64,000 bases of DNA from Sinohyriopsis cumingii (Eukaryota; Mollusca; Bivalvia; Unionida; Unionidae): NCBI GenBank assembly GCA_028554795.2, contig CM068831.1, positions 37,393,144-37,457,143 of the forward strand. Reading direction: 5' to 3'. This document shows, piece by piece, positions 54,748-64,000 of the stretch. The position numbers were made by a program, and so were the translations under genes. The notes under the pieces were generated by a model that saw only the letters and a program-made list of their open reading frames with translations, had not been told where the DNA came from and did no database searches. Within the stretch, counting starts at the first letter, position 1. Every line of letters starts with the position of its first letter.

Positions 54748-55210
54748 GGCAGCCTGTTTTTATATTCTCTTTTTTTCGGATGCAATAGACGTACTTTCTA
54801 GCCAGAGATCTTCGTTCTCCAGTAGGGAATCTAAATCTTGCATACTGTAACCGAAACGTCAGAGTTCGTTTAGGTGTTTCCTCTTCCTCTAAGTAGATTC
54901 CACGTAACAAATGTTTGTAATCCTTTAACACGTCTTCCTCAATGCGTTGCACTAGGTGAATCTCGAAGTAACCATAATCATGAACATGTCGATCATTAGC
55001 AACCTCAAAGTTTTGAACAATGTCTGACCATTGAAAGAATTTCTGACGAATCAGTTCTCTTATACCATTCAGGTACCAGTGGTTAAAGATCTGGTGACGT
55101 AACGGATGCAATTGTTCTTTACGTTTCACTTGTATTTTCACCAGCTCTCGGTAAATCCTTTCTCTCAGTTCCACAGGCAAAGCACGAATGTTCTCTTGTA
55201 AAGTACTCAT
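54692..55210 (-). CDS. F-box-like small protein, right copy of paralogue 2
   Basis: 172 residues. LPVELRERIYRELVKIQVKR start, then YLNGIRELIRQKFFQWSD. Start overlaps the previous stop (ATGA). Only one copy of this closely related type is present here, against two in the left element. Confidence 0.78.
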   Translation of the reverse strand: MSTLQENIRALPVELRERIYRELVKIQVKRKEQLHPLRHQIFNHWYLNGIRELIRQKFFQWSDIVQNFEVANDRHVHDYGYFEIHLVQRIEEDVLKDYKHLLRGIYLEEEETPKRTLTFRLQYARFRFPTGERRSLARKYVYCIRKKENIKTGCHATVYVTCHPTDSVERTQ

Positions 55211-55608
55211 GAATAGGTCAGTCTGTACAATTCACAAAAGTAATCCACATAGTGAGTAATTTCTGACCACTGCCATTCAGGGTAACGTCCAAGAATGTCA
55301 CTGAACTCTTTTGATGTAAACGGTCTAAAGCGATACAATAGGAGGAATGCACCCTTGACCCAAAGAAATCTAACACACTGATTGACTTTTTTCACTTTCC
55401 TCTTATGAATTTCTCGACACAAAAGTTCTACAGTGACCCATTGAGATTTCACTCTGGCAAACCCCTGCCAAACTTCCTTGTAAATCTTCTCTTGTAGTTC
55501 TTTAGGTAATGATTCAATATCGTTTTTGAAATGAAGTTTAAATACTGGTCTCGGTGATGTCAAACATTTGACTCCTAGCCAATCTGGTTTCTTCTTCGTC
55601 AACGACAT
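55207..55608 (-). CDS. F-box-like small protein, divergent paralogue
   Basis: 133 residues. IESLPKELQEKIYKEVWQG keeps the LPxEL-x-IY pattern but the rest differs. In position it replaces 3103-3558. Begins 12 bases after the BIR stop. Confidence 0.75.
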   Translation of the reverse strand: MSLTKKKPDWLGVKCLTSPRPVFKLHFKNDIESLPKELQEKIYKEVWQGFARVKSQWVTVELLCREIHKRKVKKVNQCVRFLWVKGAFLLLYRFRPFTSKEFSDILGRYPEWQWSEITHYVDYFCELYRLTYS

Positions 55609-55619
55609 GGTAAGTTACT

Positions 55620-56363
55620 TCAATGTCTCGGTCCCACTAAGGGTAAGTAATGACAATTCGGTGACCATCGAGCATGTTCTACGTAGGCCGAATCTTGCGG
55701 TTCCCAGTGGTGAAGTGACACACAGCAACTGAAGCACTTGACTTTATCTCCTTCGCCCAAGTAGAAAAATCCGGCTCTGGCTAATTCTTCGGGGGTCGGT
55801 CCTCCCAGATACTTAGGCCATTTTCCTTTGAACGATTGAAGACGATTTTCAAAGTCGCAGTATTCCGACAAACGCACAGGAAACGAATATTCGTTTTTCA
55901 CAGGTTCGTTTCGATGAGGGTTGGGTGACAGGAACAGGAGTTTGCTCAGGGCTGGATGACATCCGTAGGGGGGTAGACGTGAAGGTGAACATTCCCCTTT
56001 AAAACGAAACCCAGTAAAATGTCCAAGAGGACGAGCGGCATCGCTTTCGCATCCCACAGGTTTGACACGCACAGCATCACTTTCCATGATAGGGGTAGGG
56101 ACACTAAAGTTCCCATGATGCTTTACGGCATCGCTCAGGTCACAACGTACAGCATCGTACACATCGCAAGGCTCACAATCGCACTCGTCTGCAAACTCCG
56201 TTACGCAATTACAATGGTAACCACATGGACAATCGCAGTTTCCTTCCGGACATTTTCCGTCGCAATGCCTGGGTCTTATCCATCCAGTATTAGTCACACT
56301 AGAGGAAGATACAACTTTTTTACAATCCCCAAACTGGAACGATGTCTCTTTCAAAGTATTCAT
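55620..56363 (-). CDS. BIR (IAP-like) protein with Cys-rich N-terminus
   Basis: 247 residues, intact. Residues ~33-75 are Cys-rich (GKCPEGNCDCPCGYHCNC). The BIR domain covers ~165-245: LARAGFFYLGEGDKVKCFSC, W, then EHARWSPNC, with zinc ligands C, C, H, C. No RING or second BIR. Cell-death inhibition is the family's known role; here it is inference. TATA box 54 bases upstream (56417-56428). Confidence 0.88.
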   Translation of the reverse strand: MNTLKETSFQFGDCKKVVSSSSVTNTGWIRPRHCDGKCPEGNCDCPCGYHCNCVTEFADECDCEPCDVYDAVRCDLSDAVKHHGNFSVPTPIMESDAVRVKPVGCESDAARPLGHFTGFRFKGECSPSRLPPYGCHPALSKLLFLSPNPHRNEPVKNEYSFPVRLSEYCDFENRLQSFKGKWPKYLGGPTPEELARAGFFYLGEGDKVKCFSCCVSLHHWEPQDSAYVEHARWSPNCHYLPLVGPRH

Positions 56364-56395
56364 CTTGTTCGCTCGGTCTTGGTAGTCCCAATGAA

Positions 56396-59300
56396 CTATC
56401 GATCTTGCCTAGGGTTCCTTTTTATATACAGACCAATACCGACGTGACCGTACGGCAACGTAAAGTGATTGGGAAGTCGCACTCGCTTCTGGTATACAAT
56501 TTGATAGACTTTTTCCAAGGGTCGACTGACGATGTGGTGAGTGGGTAAACGTACAATCTTGTTCGGTTGATAGGTGGTCACTTTAAAGTTTCCATCCTCT
56601 CCCGATTGCAAGGCTTCTTTCAATACCCCAAAGTTGACCACTCGACTGGTACGATGATTCAGAGTCAGTCCTTTCACTTTGCACGTCGTGTGCACTTCTC
56701 CTTGTTTGTCCCGGTATTCGTAGCCGTAATTTTTGGGACCGCCACTGACGAAACTTAGAATCTTGTCGTCGGGATGCTCGTCTGTCCAGGCTCCTAAACG
56801 GTCTCCTTCGATGTCAGGGTGATGTTGAATCGGGTGATGGATGTAAATACAACTGTCCGTGTCAAAGTACAGGACACGTTCCCCTAACAGTTCTAAAGCT
56901 TCGTACAATTTTAAGCGAGCATGAGCTGTCACGTAAGCCGCAATGATGACATTTCCAAAAGGGTCGTCTTGTACAAAGTCCAGATCTTCTTCGTAATTGA
57001 CCAAGATCAAATCCTCTCGAACGACGTCCACGTGTTTCATGTATTTGGTTTTGTCGTGAATCATCTGGAAGTAGCGGGAAGGTTCTGTCAAATATTCCGT
57101 CTTGGGTAAACACGGTCGTTGTGCCATTTTACCCCACAAGCAATTTAACATCACTTTGGCAAACGATCGCCTGCCTTCGTTTTTCTCGATGTGGTCTAAA
57201 GTGATGCCTTCTTGTTCGTAGTATTTCTCTTTGAATTGTATTTGGTCTTCGGGAGTGTGACACCAGGAAGGATAGCCGCTGGCTTCTTGCTTCAGTTTCA
57301 AAAAGGCATCCACGTAGTCGGCGAAAATGCTTTTCTGAGTAGGGTCACCCTTGCGGTATTGTTGTGTCTTGGGAAAGTGACAAATTTCGTACACTTCTAA
57401 CAGTTGGTATCCCATGTCCAGAGCTTTGAACAATTCTACGCTGACCCAGGTTCCCGTCAAGGCCCGTTCTTCCTGGCTGTGATGGCAAGGCTGATCTTGG
57501 TTACACGTTTCGGCACAAGTACGGCACAAGGGAAACATCAGTTTGCCTTGACAATGGTGAGGTAAGACGGGATGGTATAGGTTCGTGGGAGGCAAAACTT
57601 TGCACTTGATCAAGCCTTCGTATTGTCGAATGTTTTTCAGGTTGATGTGTTCCGTTAACAATTGCGGGTGCCCTACAGGAAAGCGACAATATTTGCACAC
57701 GTAGGGATACAGCGAACACACGTCCAAGTATTTGATTTCTTCTCCTTTCTCTTCGTCGACTTGGTACAGCAAACAGGTGGCATTGGTCCTTCCTCCGTAC
57801 AAACTATCCCTCGGGTTCAGCGGGTCCATGAACTGGTAACTTTCCACGATGCGTTTAAACTCGGGATCGATTTTCAAACGGTGATCGTACTCGTGTTCCC
57901 ACATTTCCACCACTTGGTATCCTTCCTGTTCCAACTTTAGGCGTCGCTGACAAGTGTCCTGGTACAAGTCTTCCATGGTTCGTTGCAAAAACTGATTTTT
58001 AGTGCCACGGTCAGGGTAACAAACAGGACATCCGTGAAATAAGCAACCGTTAAACTCGTACACGATCTTGGGGTTTTCTAAGTCCCAGCCATCGACCGAA
58101 TACGTTCCGATGGTCTTTTCGCCCCCTCCGTTGCGGGCATGCTGAATCCACTTGTCTTCCTTGTCACACAAGTAATGTAACCAACGTAGGGCTTTGACCG
58201 AGTATTGACGTTTGACAAAGTGGGTTGTTTGAGGGCTGATGACAGCCACGGTGTTTTCAGGCATGAATCGTTGTCGATACACTAGGCAACACGCTTTGGC
58301 AATGGTGCAAGCTTCTTTCAAAGGATCGACCCCTCCGTGTTCCATGAACAGTTCTCGAAATTTTCCACAGCCACGTCGTAAAATGTCCACGTCGGAACGA
58401 CAATACTTTAGCATTTCTTCCTGAAAGTCGAAAGGGTCCGAGGCGTGAATCTGGTACCAAGCGTAGAAAGCTTCTCGTTGTTCGGTACGCATGTTGTCGG
58501 GGTCGTAATAGTGAGCCTCAGGCAAATGGGGTAGAACGGCATGTTGATTGGCTTCCGTATTGAAAAAGTGTGGAAAGTACCCTTTAGCCATTTCTGTCAT
58601 TCCAAACGTTTTAGGCATTCGACTCAAAGGCATGGCCAAGTAACTCATCGAATCTTTAAACTGTACTTGTCCCACTTGCATGAAAATGATTTTGGCTCCG
58701 TTCAAAGTGACTTTAGGACGCTCGGTGCCTTGTTCCGTATAGTATCTGAGAAGAAACTGTCCATCGTATCCGGAGAAATTGTGAGCCATCACTGTGGCAT
58801 GACGATGACAATCTCCGTAAAGTTCGATGTCCTCTTGGCTCCACGTCTTGTCGATGGGGTCTAAGACCCATTGGGCAAAATCGGCTAACGTGTTCGGTCC
58901 TCGAAAGATTTTTTCACGCCCTCCAGGAATCTTGCTGCAGTGAGGACAATGACTGAAGATAGGTTCTTGAATGCACTTCTCGCACGCTCGATGAGCCACG
59001 CAGAAATTAGGAATGTGAATACCGGTCTCATGCATGCATTCGAAATCGAAAAAGATGAAATTGCCTTTCTTCTTGTGACTGTCCTCTTTCTCTGGTGGGG
59101 GTTGGTATTTTTGCACGTAACATTGGTGTTCCAAGTCCACGATGTGGTGACAAATGTGACATTTTTTCTTTCCTGAACATACGTGTGCCTTGGTATTATT
59201 GGTACGTATGACTTGTCCACACGTAGGGCACAATCTCAGGAGTTGACAAGCGCATTAATTCTGTGAACCTTGCGTTTTCAGATGTTGTTGGTAACAAGTA

Positions 59301-60457
59301 GGGCTAACAAACGTGCGCAGACAAGTCGAACAAGGCACTGGTTCTTCGCTCAGACAGGGTAAAGAGGCCAAACATCCTGAGCATTTCAATCCACAATGCT
59401 TGTGTTGCTCTCGATTATTATAACCATGGTCACATTTCTCACAGTAATAACTGTATCCCAGGAATCCGGTGATACTGGTAATGGTATCGAAATGGTCATC
59501 GTGATAATAAACATGAATGTATTTTCCGTCCTTAAAATGTTGGCCTCGAAACAACAGAGGCCCGCGCATTTCTTGAGGGTGCACTTTTAAGGTGTAGCGT
59601 GGAGCTAGGGCATCTTGCAATTTTTGCATCTCAGGAATGCCACAGGGTATGTCTTTGGGCAGGCCAGCTTGTTGCAACAGGAGTTCTGCTTCGTTTCGTT
59701 GTTTGGCTCGATGGGAACGTTGAATAGTGTTCCAGGTTATTTTCCATTCTACCGTGTCGTTCTTGTCAGCATAGGTTCGTCCCACTACGATGGCACGGGC
59801 TAAACACATCTGGTCATGAGAGTTGTTAATTCGGACGAGACTCTTTTTGGTGTTGCGAAGGTCGTCCACCAATAACATCTTTTTGCGTCCAGTTCCTTGA
59901 GGAGGAGAGACGTGGGTCATGTCCAATGTGGCTTTTCCATCGGTAATGTCAAACTGGTCATTAGATTGTTGCACGTGTTGAATCTTGTCCATGACTTTGG
60001 AAGCGGTCAATTCTGCAGGGGTGCTAAACTCGATCCAAACAGGGGATTTCAAACCGTCGTGTTGTATGGAAAGTCTCAAGCGATCGTCTTCTTTGGGTTG
60101 ACATTGCTGCTTGAGTGCAGTGAGCAAAGAATCCCACACCTCAGTGATGAACACTTCTGCTTTCTCTAACGGCACTTCAGCCTTGAAATCTTTAAACTTC
60201 ACTGTGTATTTGTAAGCCGTGGTTCTAAATTTTCTAGAGGAGCGCTTTTCCGTCTCTCGAATGGAATAGTACTTTTCAGGGTTGACTAAGGGTGGTGAAC
60301 TTGGTTTAGAGGGTTCTGATTCTGGTTCACTCATGTCCTCTTCAAAATCACTGGCATGAATTTGTGCCAAGATTTCAGCCCTGGTACGAGGCGATAGATC
60401 ACGTTTCTGCCTCTTACTTTCTTCTTCTTTCTTCTCGAATGAATTAGATTGTTTCAT
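56396..60457 (-). pseudogene. Protein-primed DNA polymerase B (pPolB), right copy, one stop
   Basis: ATG 60457 (MKQSNSFEKKEEESKR) to 56396, ~1,353 codons, interrupted only by TAA at 59255-59257, after which the frame is the same. N-terminal part: YHDDHFDTITSITGFLGYSY and Cys/His knuckles. C-terminal part: FFDFE, HNFSGYD, YCRSDVDIL (exonuclease), DVCSLYP, KVMLNCLWGK, YFDTDS (polymerase). A second start at the second part would give an intact catalytic protein. Confidence 0.95.
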
Positions 60458-60528
60458 CTTGAAAGAAAAAAGTCAAATGACTCAAGTTCAAACACCATGA
60501 GCTACTTTATAGTCATAGCAGACCAGCG

Positions 60529-60540
60529 TATATAAAAGGG
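60529..60540 (+). promoter_or_regulatory. TATA box of zinc-knuckle gene (divergent promoter)
   Basis: TATATAAAAGGG, 52 bases before ATG 60592. The pPolB start lies 70 bases away on the other strand, with a TATAAAG on that strand near 60503. Confidence 0.7.
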
Positions 60541-60591
60541 TGTGTGTCTTGTCCTTTCACTATTCATTTCACTCTCAAGCCGAGCACAACG

Positions 60592-61065
60592 ATGGAAGAG
60601 ACTAACCAGATGGAACGTTTCGTCAGAGCTTTGCGAGGGGTCATTAGAAAATTCTCTTCAGACCAGCCTACGGACTACTCTCCTTCCTTTAGAGATAAAA
60701 GTCAAGATACTTGCTATATCTGTCAGAAGAAAGGGCATTGATCTTCAGAGTGTCCAGACCGTCAAAAAAGAACAAAAACAGGGGCTAAAAAAGACAAAAG
60801 TCAAGATACCTGTTATTATTGTAAAGAAAAAGGACATTGGTCTCCAGATTGCCCAAAAAAGAAACAAGAGGAGTCAGAAGAAAAGAGGGATTCTTCAGAA
60901 GAAGAGAGGGATTCTTCAGAGGAAGAGAGGGATTCTTATGAGGAAGAAAGAAGACAGGTGAAGAAAAAGAAACAGGAGAAAAAAAGAAGAAGGGAAGAAA
61001 GCGAGGAGGAGGAAGAAGAGGAAAAGAGTGTGACGGTGAAAAAATTCAAAAAACAGAGAGACTAA
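60592..61065 (+). pseudogene. Two-knuckle CCHC zinc protein, one stop
   Basis: 157 codons. Zinc knuckles CYICQKKGH-x4-C (about 44-56) and CYYCKEKGHWSPDC (about 81-94), as in retroviral nucleocapsids; then three RDSSEEE-type repeats and a Lys/Glu tail. TGA at 60739-60741 stands where the second knuckle has TGG (Trp). Likely an RNA or ssDNA binder. Followed by AATAAA at 61153. Confidence 0.75.
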
Positions 61066-61152
61066 ACAAGGAGACAGAAGAAGTCAATGAACTTTTAATT
61101 AAAGTGTTGTGTTGTGAATTGTGAATTGGATTGTAAAAAAAATTGAGAAAAG

Positions 61153-61158
61153 AATAAA
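61153..61158 (+). terminator. AATAAA after zinc-knuckle gene
   Basis: AATAAA 88 bases after the stop on the same strand. Confidence 0.55.
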
Positions 61159-61321
61159 TTAATGATATAAGGTAAGTGTCTTTGAGTTTTGATTTTAAAA
61201 TAAGAAGCTACACTCACGCACTCATACACAGACACGTACTATAAGGGTAAAATGGGTGGGTTATTTTTTTTTTGGAGTTATTGGCAAATTGAAATTGTAT
61301 TTCTTTTCGAGAAATGTGGGT

Positions 61322-61337
61322 GGCCCTGAAAAGGGCC
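61322..61337 (-). terminator. Histone-type 3' stem-loop after Gln-rich gene
   Basis: Minus strand GGCCCTTTTCAGGGCC, perfect; flanked by AAAAAA and ACCCAC, then GAAAAGAAAT 13 bases on. 21 bases after the stop at 61359. The closest of the six to the textbook histone signal. Confidence 0.9.
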
Positions 61338-61358
61338 TTTTTTGGTGTAGGGGTGAGT

Positions 61359-61930
61359 TTAAGCAATCAACTTTAACTGCCTTAAGCCTTTGCCACGGCC
61401 AAGGCCTGCTTCTGGACTACGTAATGTTGATGATGATTGAGTTGAAATCACTAAGGGTGGTACGGTAGGCTTAGTCACAGGGTTGACGTGTTTAGCTCGG
61501 GAAGGTCGTATTCTCTTCGGTCGTAATAAAGAAGTCTGATACATTTGTTTCAGACTTCTTAACTCCGCTAAAATGTCCACAGTACCGTGACCGTTTGATT
61601 TTCACCCTCTTGTTTCTTTGCTGCTACTTCTTCTTGCTGTTGCTGCTGTTGTTTTTTTCTTACCTGTTCTTCTTGCTGTTGCTGTAGGAGAAAAGCCTGT
61701 TCCGCTTCCTTTTGTCGTTGTATAAATTTCTCCAATTCTTCTTTCTGTCTCTGTCTAAAATTCTCCACTTGCGGTAATGAAGAAGGTAACGCAGGTTCCG
61801 GAACAAATTCTTGCGAAGAGAGAAAATCCACAAAATCCCAATTCACCTCTTCTGAAAGTAAGTCCGGGTTCCCTTGGGCGGTCTCCCCTGCTGGTGCACC
61901 CCATTGGATCGTTTTCTGAGTTTCCGTCAT
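61359..61930 (-). pseudogene. Gln-rich coiled-coil accessory protein, frameshifted
   Basis: ATG 61930 (MTETQKTIQWGAPAGE). Acidic start, then a Gln/Glu coiled coil (EELEKFIQRQKEAEQ); the frame stops at 61568. A second frame to 61359 continues with DILAELRSLKQMYQ and a basic tail, and has no ATG at its start, so one frameshift near 61590 is likely. Confidence 0.6.
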
Positions 61931-62148
61931 GTTGAATCACTGTCGCATAGATTGACTGCACACAAGCGCTAGCAAATCTATATTGACTACGTGACGTCAC
62001 AGACTGCTCTCTTCGGATTGGATGCGGCTGGCTGAATTTTGTAACGCGTGTTCGGATTGGTGAATGAACTCAATCCGTTTCAATCCTACCTCTGCCTATA
62101 AATAAGCGCCGTTCACTGCATTGATTCACCTGTTCTCGGAGCCTCAAG
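61931..62148. promoter_or_regulatory. Divergent promoter with CRE, two CCAAT boxes and TATA
   Basis: Palindromic CRE TGACGTCA (61992-61999), two TTCGGATTGG boxes (inverted CCAAT; 62012-62021 and 62051-62060) and TATAAATAAG (62097-62106), 43 bases before ATG 62149. It serves the gene on each side; both have histone-type 3' ends. Confidence 0.65.
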
Positions 62149-62382
62149 ATGTGGACCGACGTTCAATCTTCAACCCTTGTGTCAACAATGATGTTCAGGA
62201 CGGACATGCTCATGTATGTCCGGTCCAAGTGGACTGTTGTTGATAGGACAGATACAAGTCTATGGATGAGGAGAGTTTATATAGAAAGACAAGGATGTCT
62301 CAAGAGGGTACTTGTGTATGGACCGGCAGTTAGAAGGAGTTTAAGAAGAAGAAGAAGATGTGACAGATGCCATCTATGTTAA
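62149..62382 (+). CDS. 77-residue basic accessory protein
   Basis: ATG 62149 (MWTDVQSSTLVSTMMFRTDM). Ends in an Arg-rich tail with CDRCHLC, a possible zinc-binding end. Promoter upstream, stem-loop 24 bases downstream. No family recognised. The only plus-strand gene at this TIR. Confidence 0.6.
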   Translation: MWTDVQSSTLVSTMMFRTDMLMYVRSKWTVVDRTDTSLWMRRVYIERQGCLKRVLVYGPAVRRSLRRRRRCDRCHLC

Positions 62383-62397
62383 TATTAATATTAACAT

Positions 62398-62717
62398 AAA
62401 CCCAAAGGCCCTTTTCAGGGCCAGCCATATATCTCGAAAAGAGATAGCCTTTCAATTGCCTACCCCTTTTTTTAAAAAAAAAATTTCCCATGTTCAATTC
62501 CCCTTGTACGTATATTAACCCACAATTTATTCCCATGTTAAATTCCCCTTGTACGTAGAGTGACCCACGATTTATCGCCATGTTAATTCCCCTTGTACGT
62601 AATCTGACCCACGATTTTTCGCCATGTTAAATTTCCATTGTACGTAATCTAACCCGGGGGGGGGGGGGGTCTGTAATGCTAATTCCCATTGTACGTAAAG
62701 TGCCCCCCTTAACTACT
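62398..62717 (-). repeat. Right TIR of right element
   Basis: Inverted copy of 43870-44183, differing in homopolymer lengths (a run of 14 G). Ends CTTAACTACT at 62717, followed by CTTGTA (62718-62723). Confidence 0.95.
62407..62422 (+). terminator. Histone-type 3' stem-loop (right TIR copy)
   Basis: GGCCCTTTTCAGGGCC, perfect; upstream CCCAAA, downstream GAAAAGAGAT. 24 bases after the stop of 62149-62382. Being in the TIR, it serves a gene at each end. Confidence 0.88.
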
Positions 62718-62723
62718 CTTGTA

Positions 62724-63169
62724 TTTAATACTCAACAACCGCACACCGCTCATGTAATCTACAGCTGAGAATTTACCCTAACAAATTAAAAATCTTAAGT
62801 GGTTTATAAATTTTGTGGGTATGGTGATAATTTGAATTTTCAAGCAGTGGTCACGGAATCAATCTCACCACTAGTGTTATTCCAAACAATCATGGAAAAT
62901 ACATGACATTTTAGGTTGAGTCAACTACAGCTGGACAAATTACAAAGCAAACAAACTGTGGAAAACTTTCGAATCACTCGTAGGTATTGTACCACTTATA
63001 ATCACCAGGAATCACTTGGGATACATTATTATTAAAAAAAAACCAGTATTAAGTTGGAATTGTTCTCCGATATTGACTAGCATCTTGTACTGAGCATTCA
63101 CTTCGTGGGATTTCTATGACGGGTCACATATACGCTCGTGCAACAACACCAAACCTTGGCGAATATGGC
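62724..63169. other. Host spacer
   Basis: AT-rich, no gene or repeat recognised. Confidence 0.5.
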
Positions 63170-63480
63170 CCGGATGCTTCTACTTTGAAGTTGATCTAGA
63201 ATATGTGGAACATTTACATGACGTACACAACAACTTTCCAATGACACCGACTGCTGATTCCTGTTACGTGGCTATCCACGTATCATTGGTGTGAAATGGT
63301 GAATGAAACTGGACGCAAGTATACAGAATGTACCTAATTTGTTTCAACAACAAACACATCTGTTTACTATCGTGAGAAATATGCAGCTGTATCTGCGACC
63401 CGGTATGCGTAACGGATCGATCGAGTACGTGGATTTCGACAGCACGCATGAATTGCATGATATAGACAGATTACCACGGA
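63170..63480 (+). pseudogene. Scrap of another Maverick pPolB
   Basis: YFEVDLEYVEHLHDVHNNFP in one frame and LYLRPGMRNGSIEYVDFDST in another resemble a stretch of a different Maverick-type DNA polymerase (between motif A and B). Several stops. No other gene of it seen. Confidence 0.55.
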
Positions 63481-64000
63481 TCTGAGAACTGCGGCTTGAG
63501 TTTGAGAAGATTTTTTTCAAGCTCATGAACAATGCTAATTTTGCCTAAATCATGACGAATCTGCACACACGAATTTGAGTCGATCTTGTGAATGAAAGTG
63601 AACAAGATAAGCATCGAAGTCTCGTCACTCACGTGACATGCAAATCTCTGAAGATTATTGATGGTAGGACTTCTAGCTGTTCACAGTAAAGAAAAAGTCA
63701 AAACTAAAGTTGACACAGAGCTGCTATTAGCGAGTTCTTCTATGTGTGTGTGTGTGTGATCATGATTTTTAACGTAGCTTTAACAATTTTTCAGTCATAT
63801 CGATACGATGTCTGCAGTGAGACAGTTTATATTGATGTCTAGCACTGGATCATCATGCCGCACACATGTAGCATAACGTCCCACCCAGTCACATTATCCT
63901 GACACCAGGCCGACCAGTCCTAACACTAGCCTCATAATGCTGAGCGCAAAGCGATGAAGCTGTAGGTACCATTTTTTTTAAGCTTTTGGTATGACTCGGC
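63481..64000. other. Host spacer with short (GT)n
   Basis: No gene seen; a short GT run at about 63743-63758. Confidence 0.5.

Larger units (their letters stand above)
43870..62717. mobile_element. Right Maverick/Polinton (adintovirus-like), 18.85 kb, complete ends
   Basis: TIRs of ~315-320 bp starting AGTAGTTAAGG, with a 6-bp duplication CTTGTA. Most genes run on the minus strand. Gene content: pPolB, BIR, small early genes, core, pX-like, integrase with chromodomain, membrane protein, penton, pVI-like, hexon, CYGC protein, protease, three related accessory genes, zinc-knuckle gene and two genes near the right TIR. The packaging ATPase is deleted. Confidence 0.97.

Noticed and set aside
55975..55997. 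Copy of the accessory upstream motif inside the BIR gene
   Set aside because: AGACGTGAAGGTGAACATTC is close, but it encodes conserved BIR-gene residues and has no gene in the right position; probably chance.

Overview
The window is nuclear DNA of an animal, packed with integrated Maverick/Polinton (adintovirus-like) DNA viruses. Introns, LINE and Ty3/Gypsy debris and a cathepsin L-like exon pair show a metazoan host. I cannot name the species; a marine invertebrate is a guess.

Layout. (1) 1-13573: left element, plus strand, cut by the window edge and decayed. It holds pPolB, BIR, small early genes, packaging ATPase, basic core proteins, chromodomain integrase, membrane protein, penton, pVI-like protein, a truncated hexon and one accessory gene, and ends in a 3' TIR. 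(2) 13574-14570: host spacer with a minisatellite. (3) 14576-30990: middle element, 16.4 kb, a different Polinton lineage with perfect-length 260-bp TIRs. It carries hexon, penton, adenain-type protease, a phage-like fibre, ATPase, integrase, a phospholipase A2 and a polymerase/helicase/HNH replicase block instead of classic pPolB. (4) 31000-41000: host DNA with Gypsy and LINE fragments and two cathepsin L-like exons. (5) 41013-43177: minus-strand relic of a fourth Polinton, colinear with the middle one. (6) 43870-62717: right element, 18.85 kb, same family as the left one, opposite strand, complete with TIRs and a 6-bp target duplication (CTTGTA). (7) 63170-63480: scrap of another pPolB.

The right element is the best preserved. 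Its early block (pPolB, BIR, small overlapping genes) and late block (core, integrase, penton, hexon, protease) run on the minus strand. Its breaks are few: one stop in pPolB, one in hexon, one frameshift each in integrase and penton, two or so in the pX-like gene, and a clean deletion of the packaging ATPase. The left element still has the ATPase but has lost its protease and hexon C-terminus.

Main discovery. Six sites in the left and right elements match the 3' stem-loop of replication-dependent histone mRNAs (GGCCCTTTTCAGGGCC and covarying variants). Each lies on the sense strand just after a small accessory gene near a TIR. Most have the ACCCA-like flank, and all have a purine-rich GAAAAGA element downstream where U7 snRNA would pair. 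The replication and capsid genes instead end in AATAAA signals. Several of these accessory genes also share an upstream motif (GGACGTGAAGGAAAACATCC). This suggests the virus put its accessory genes under the host's S-phase, non-polyadenylated histone mRNA pathway.
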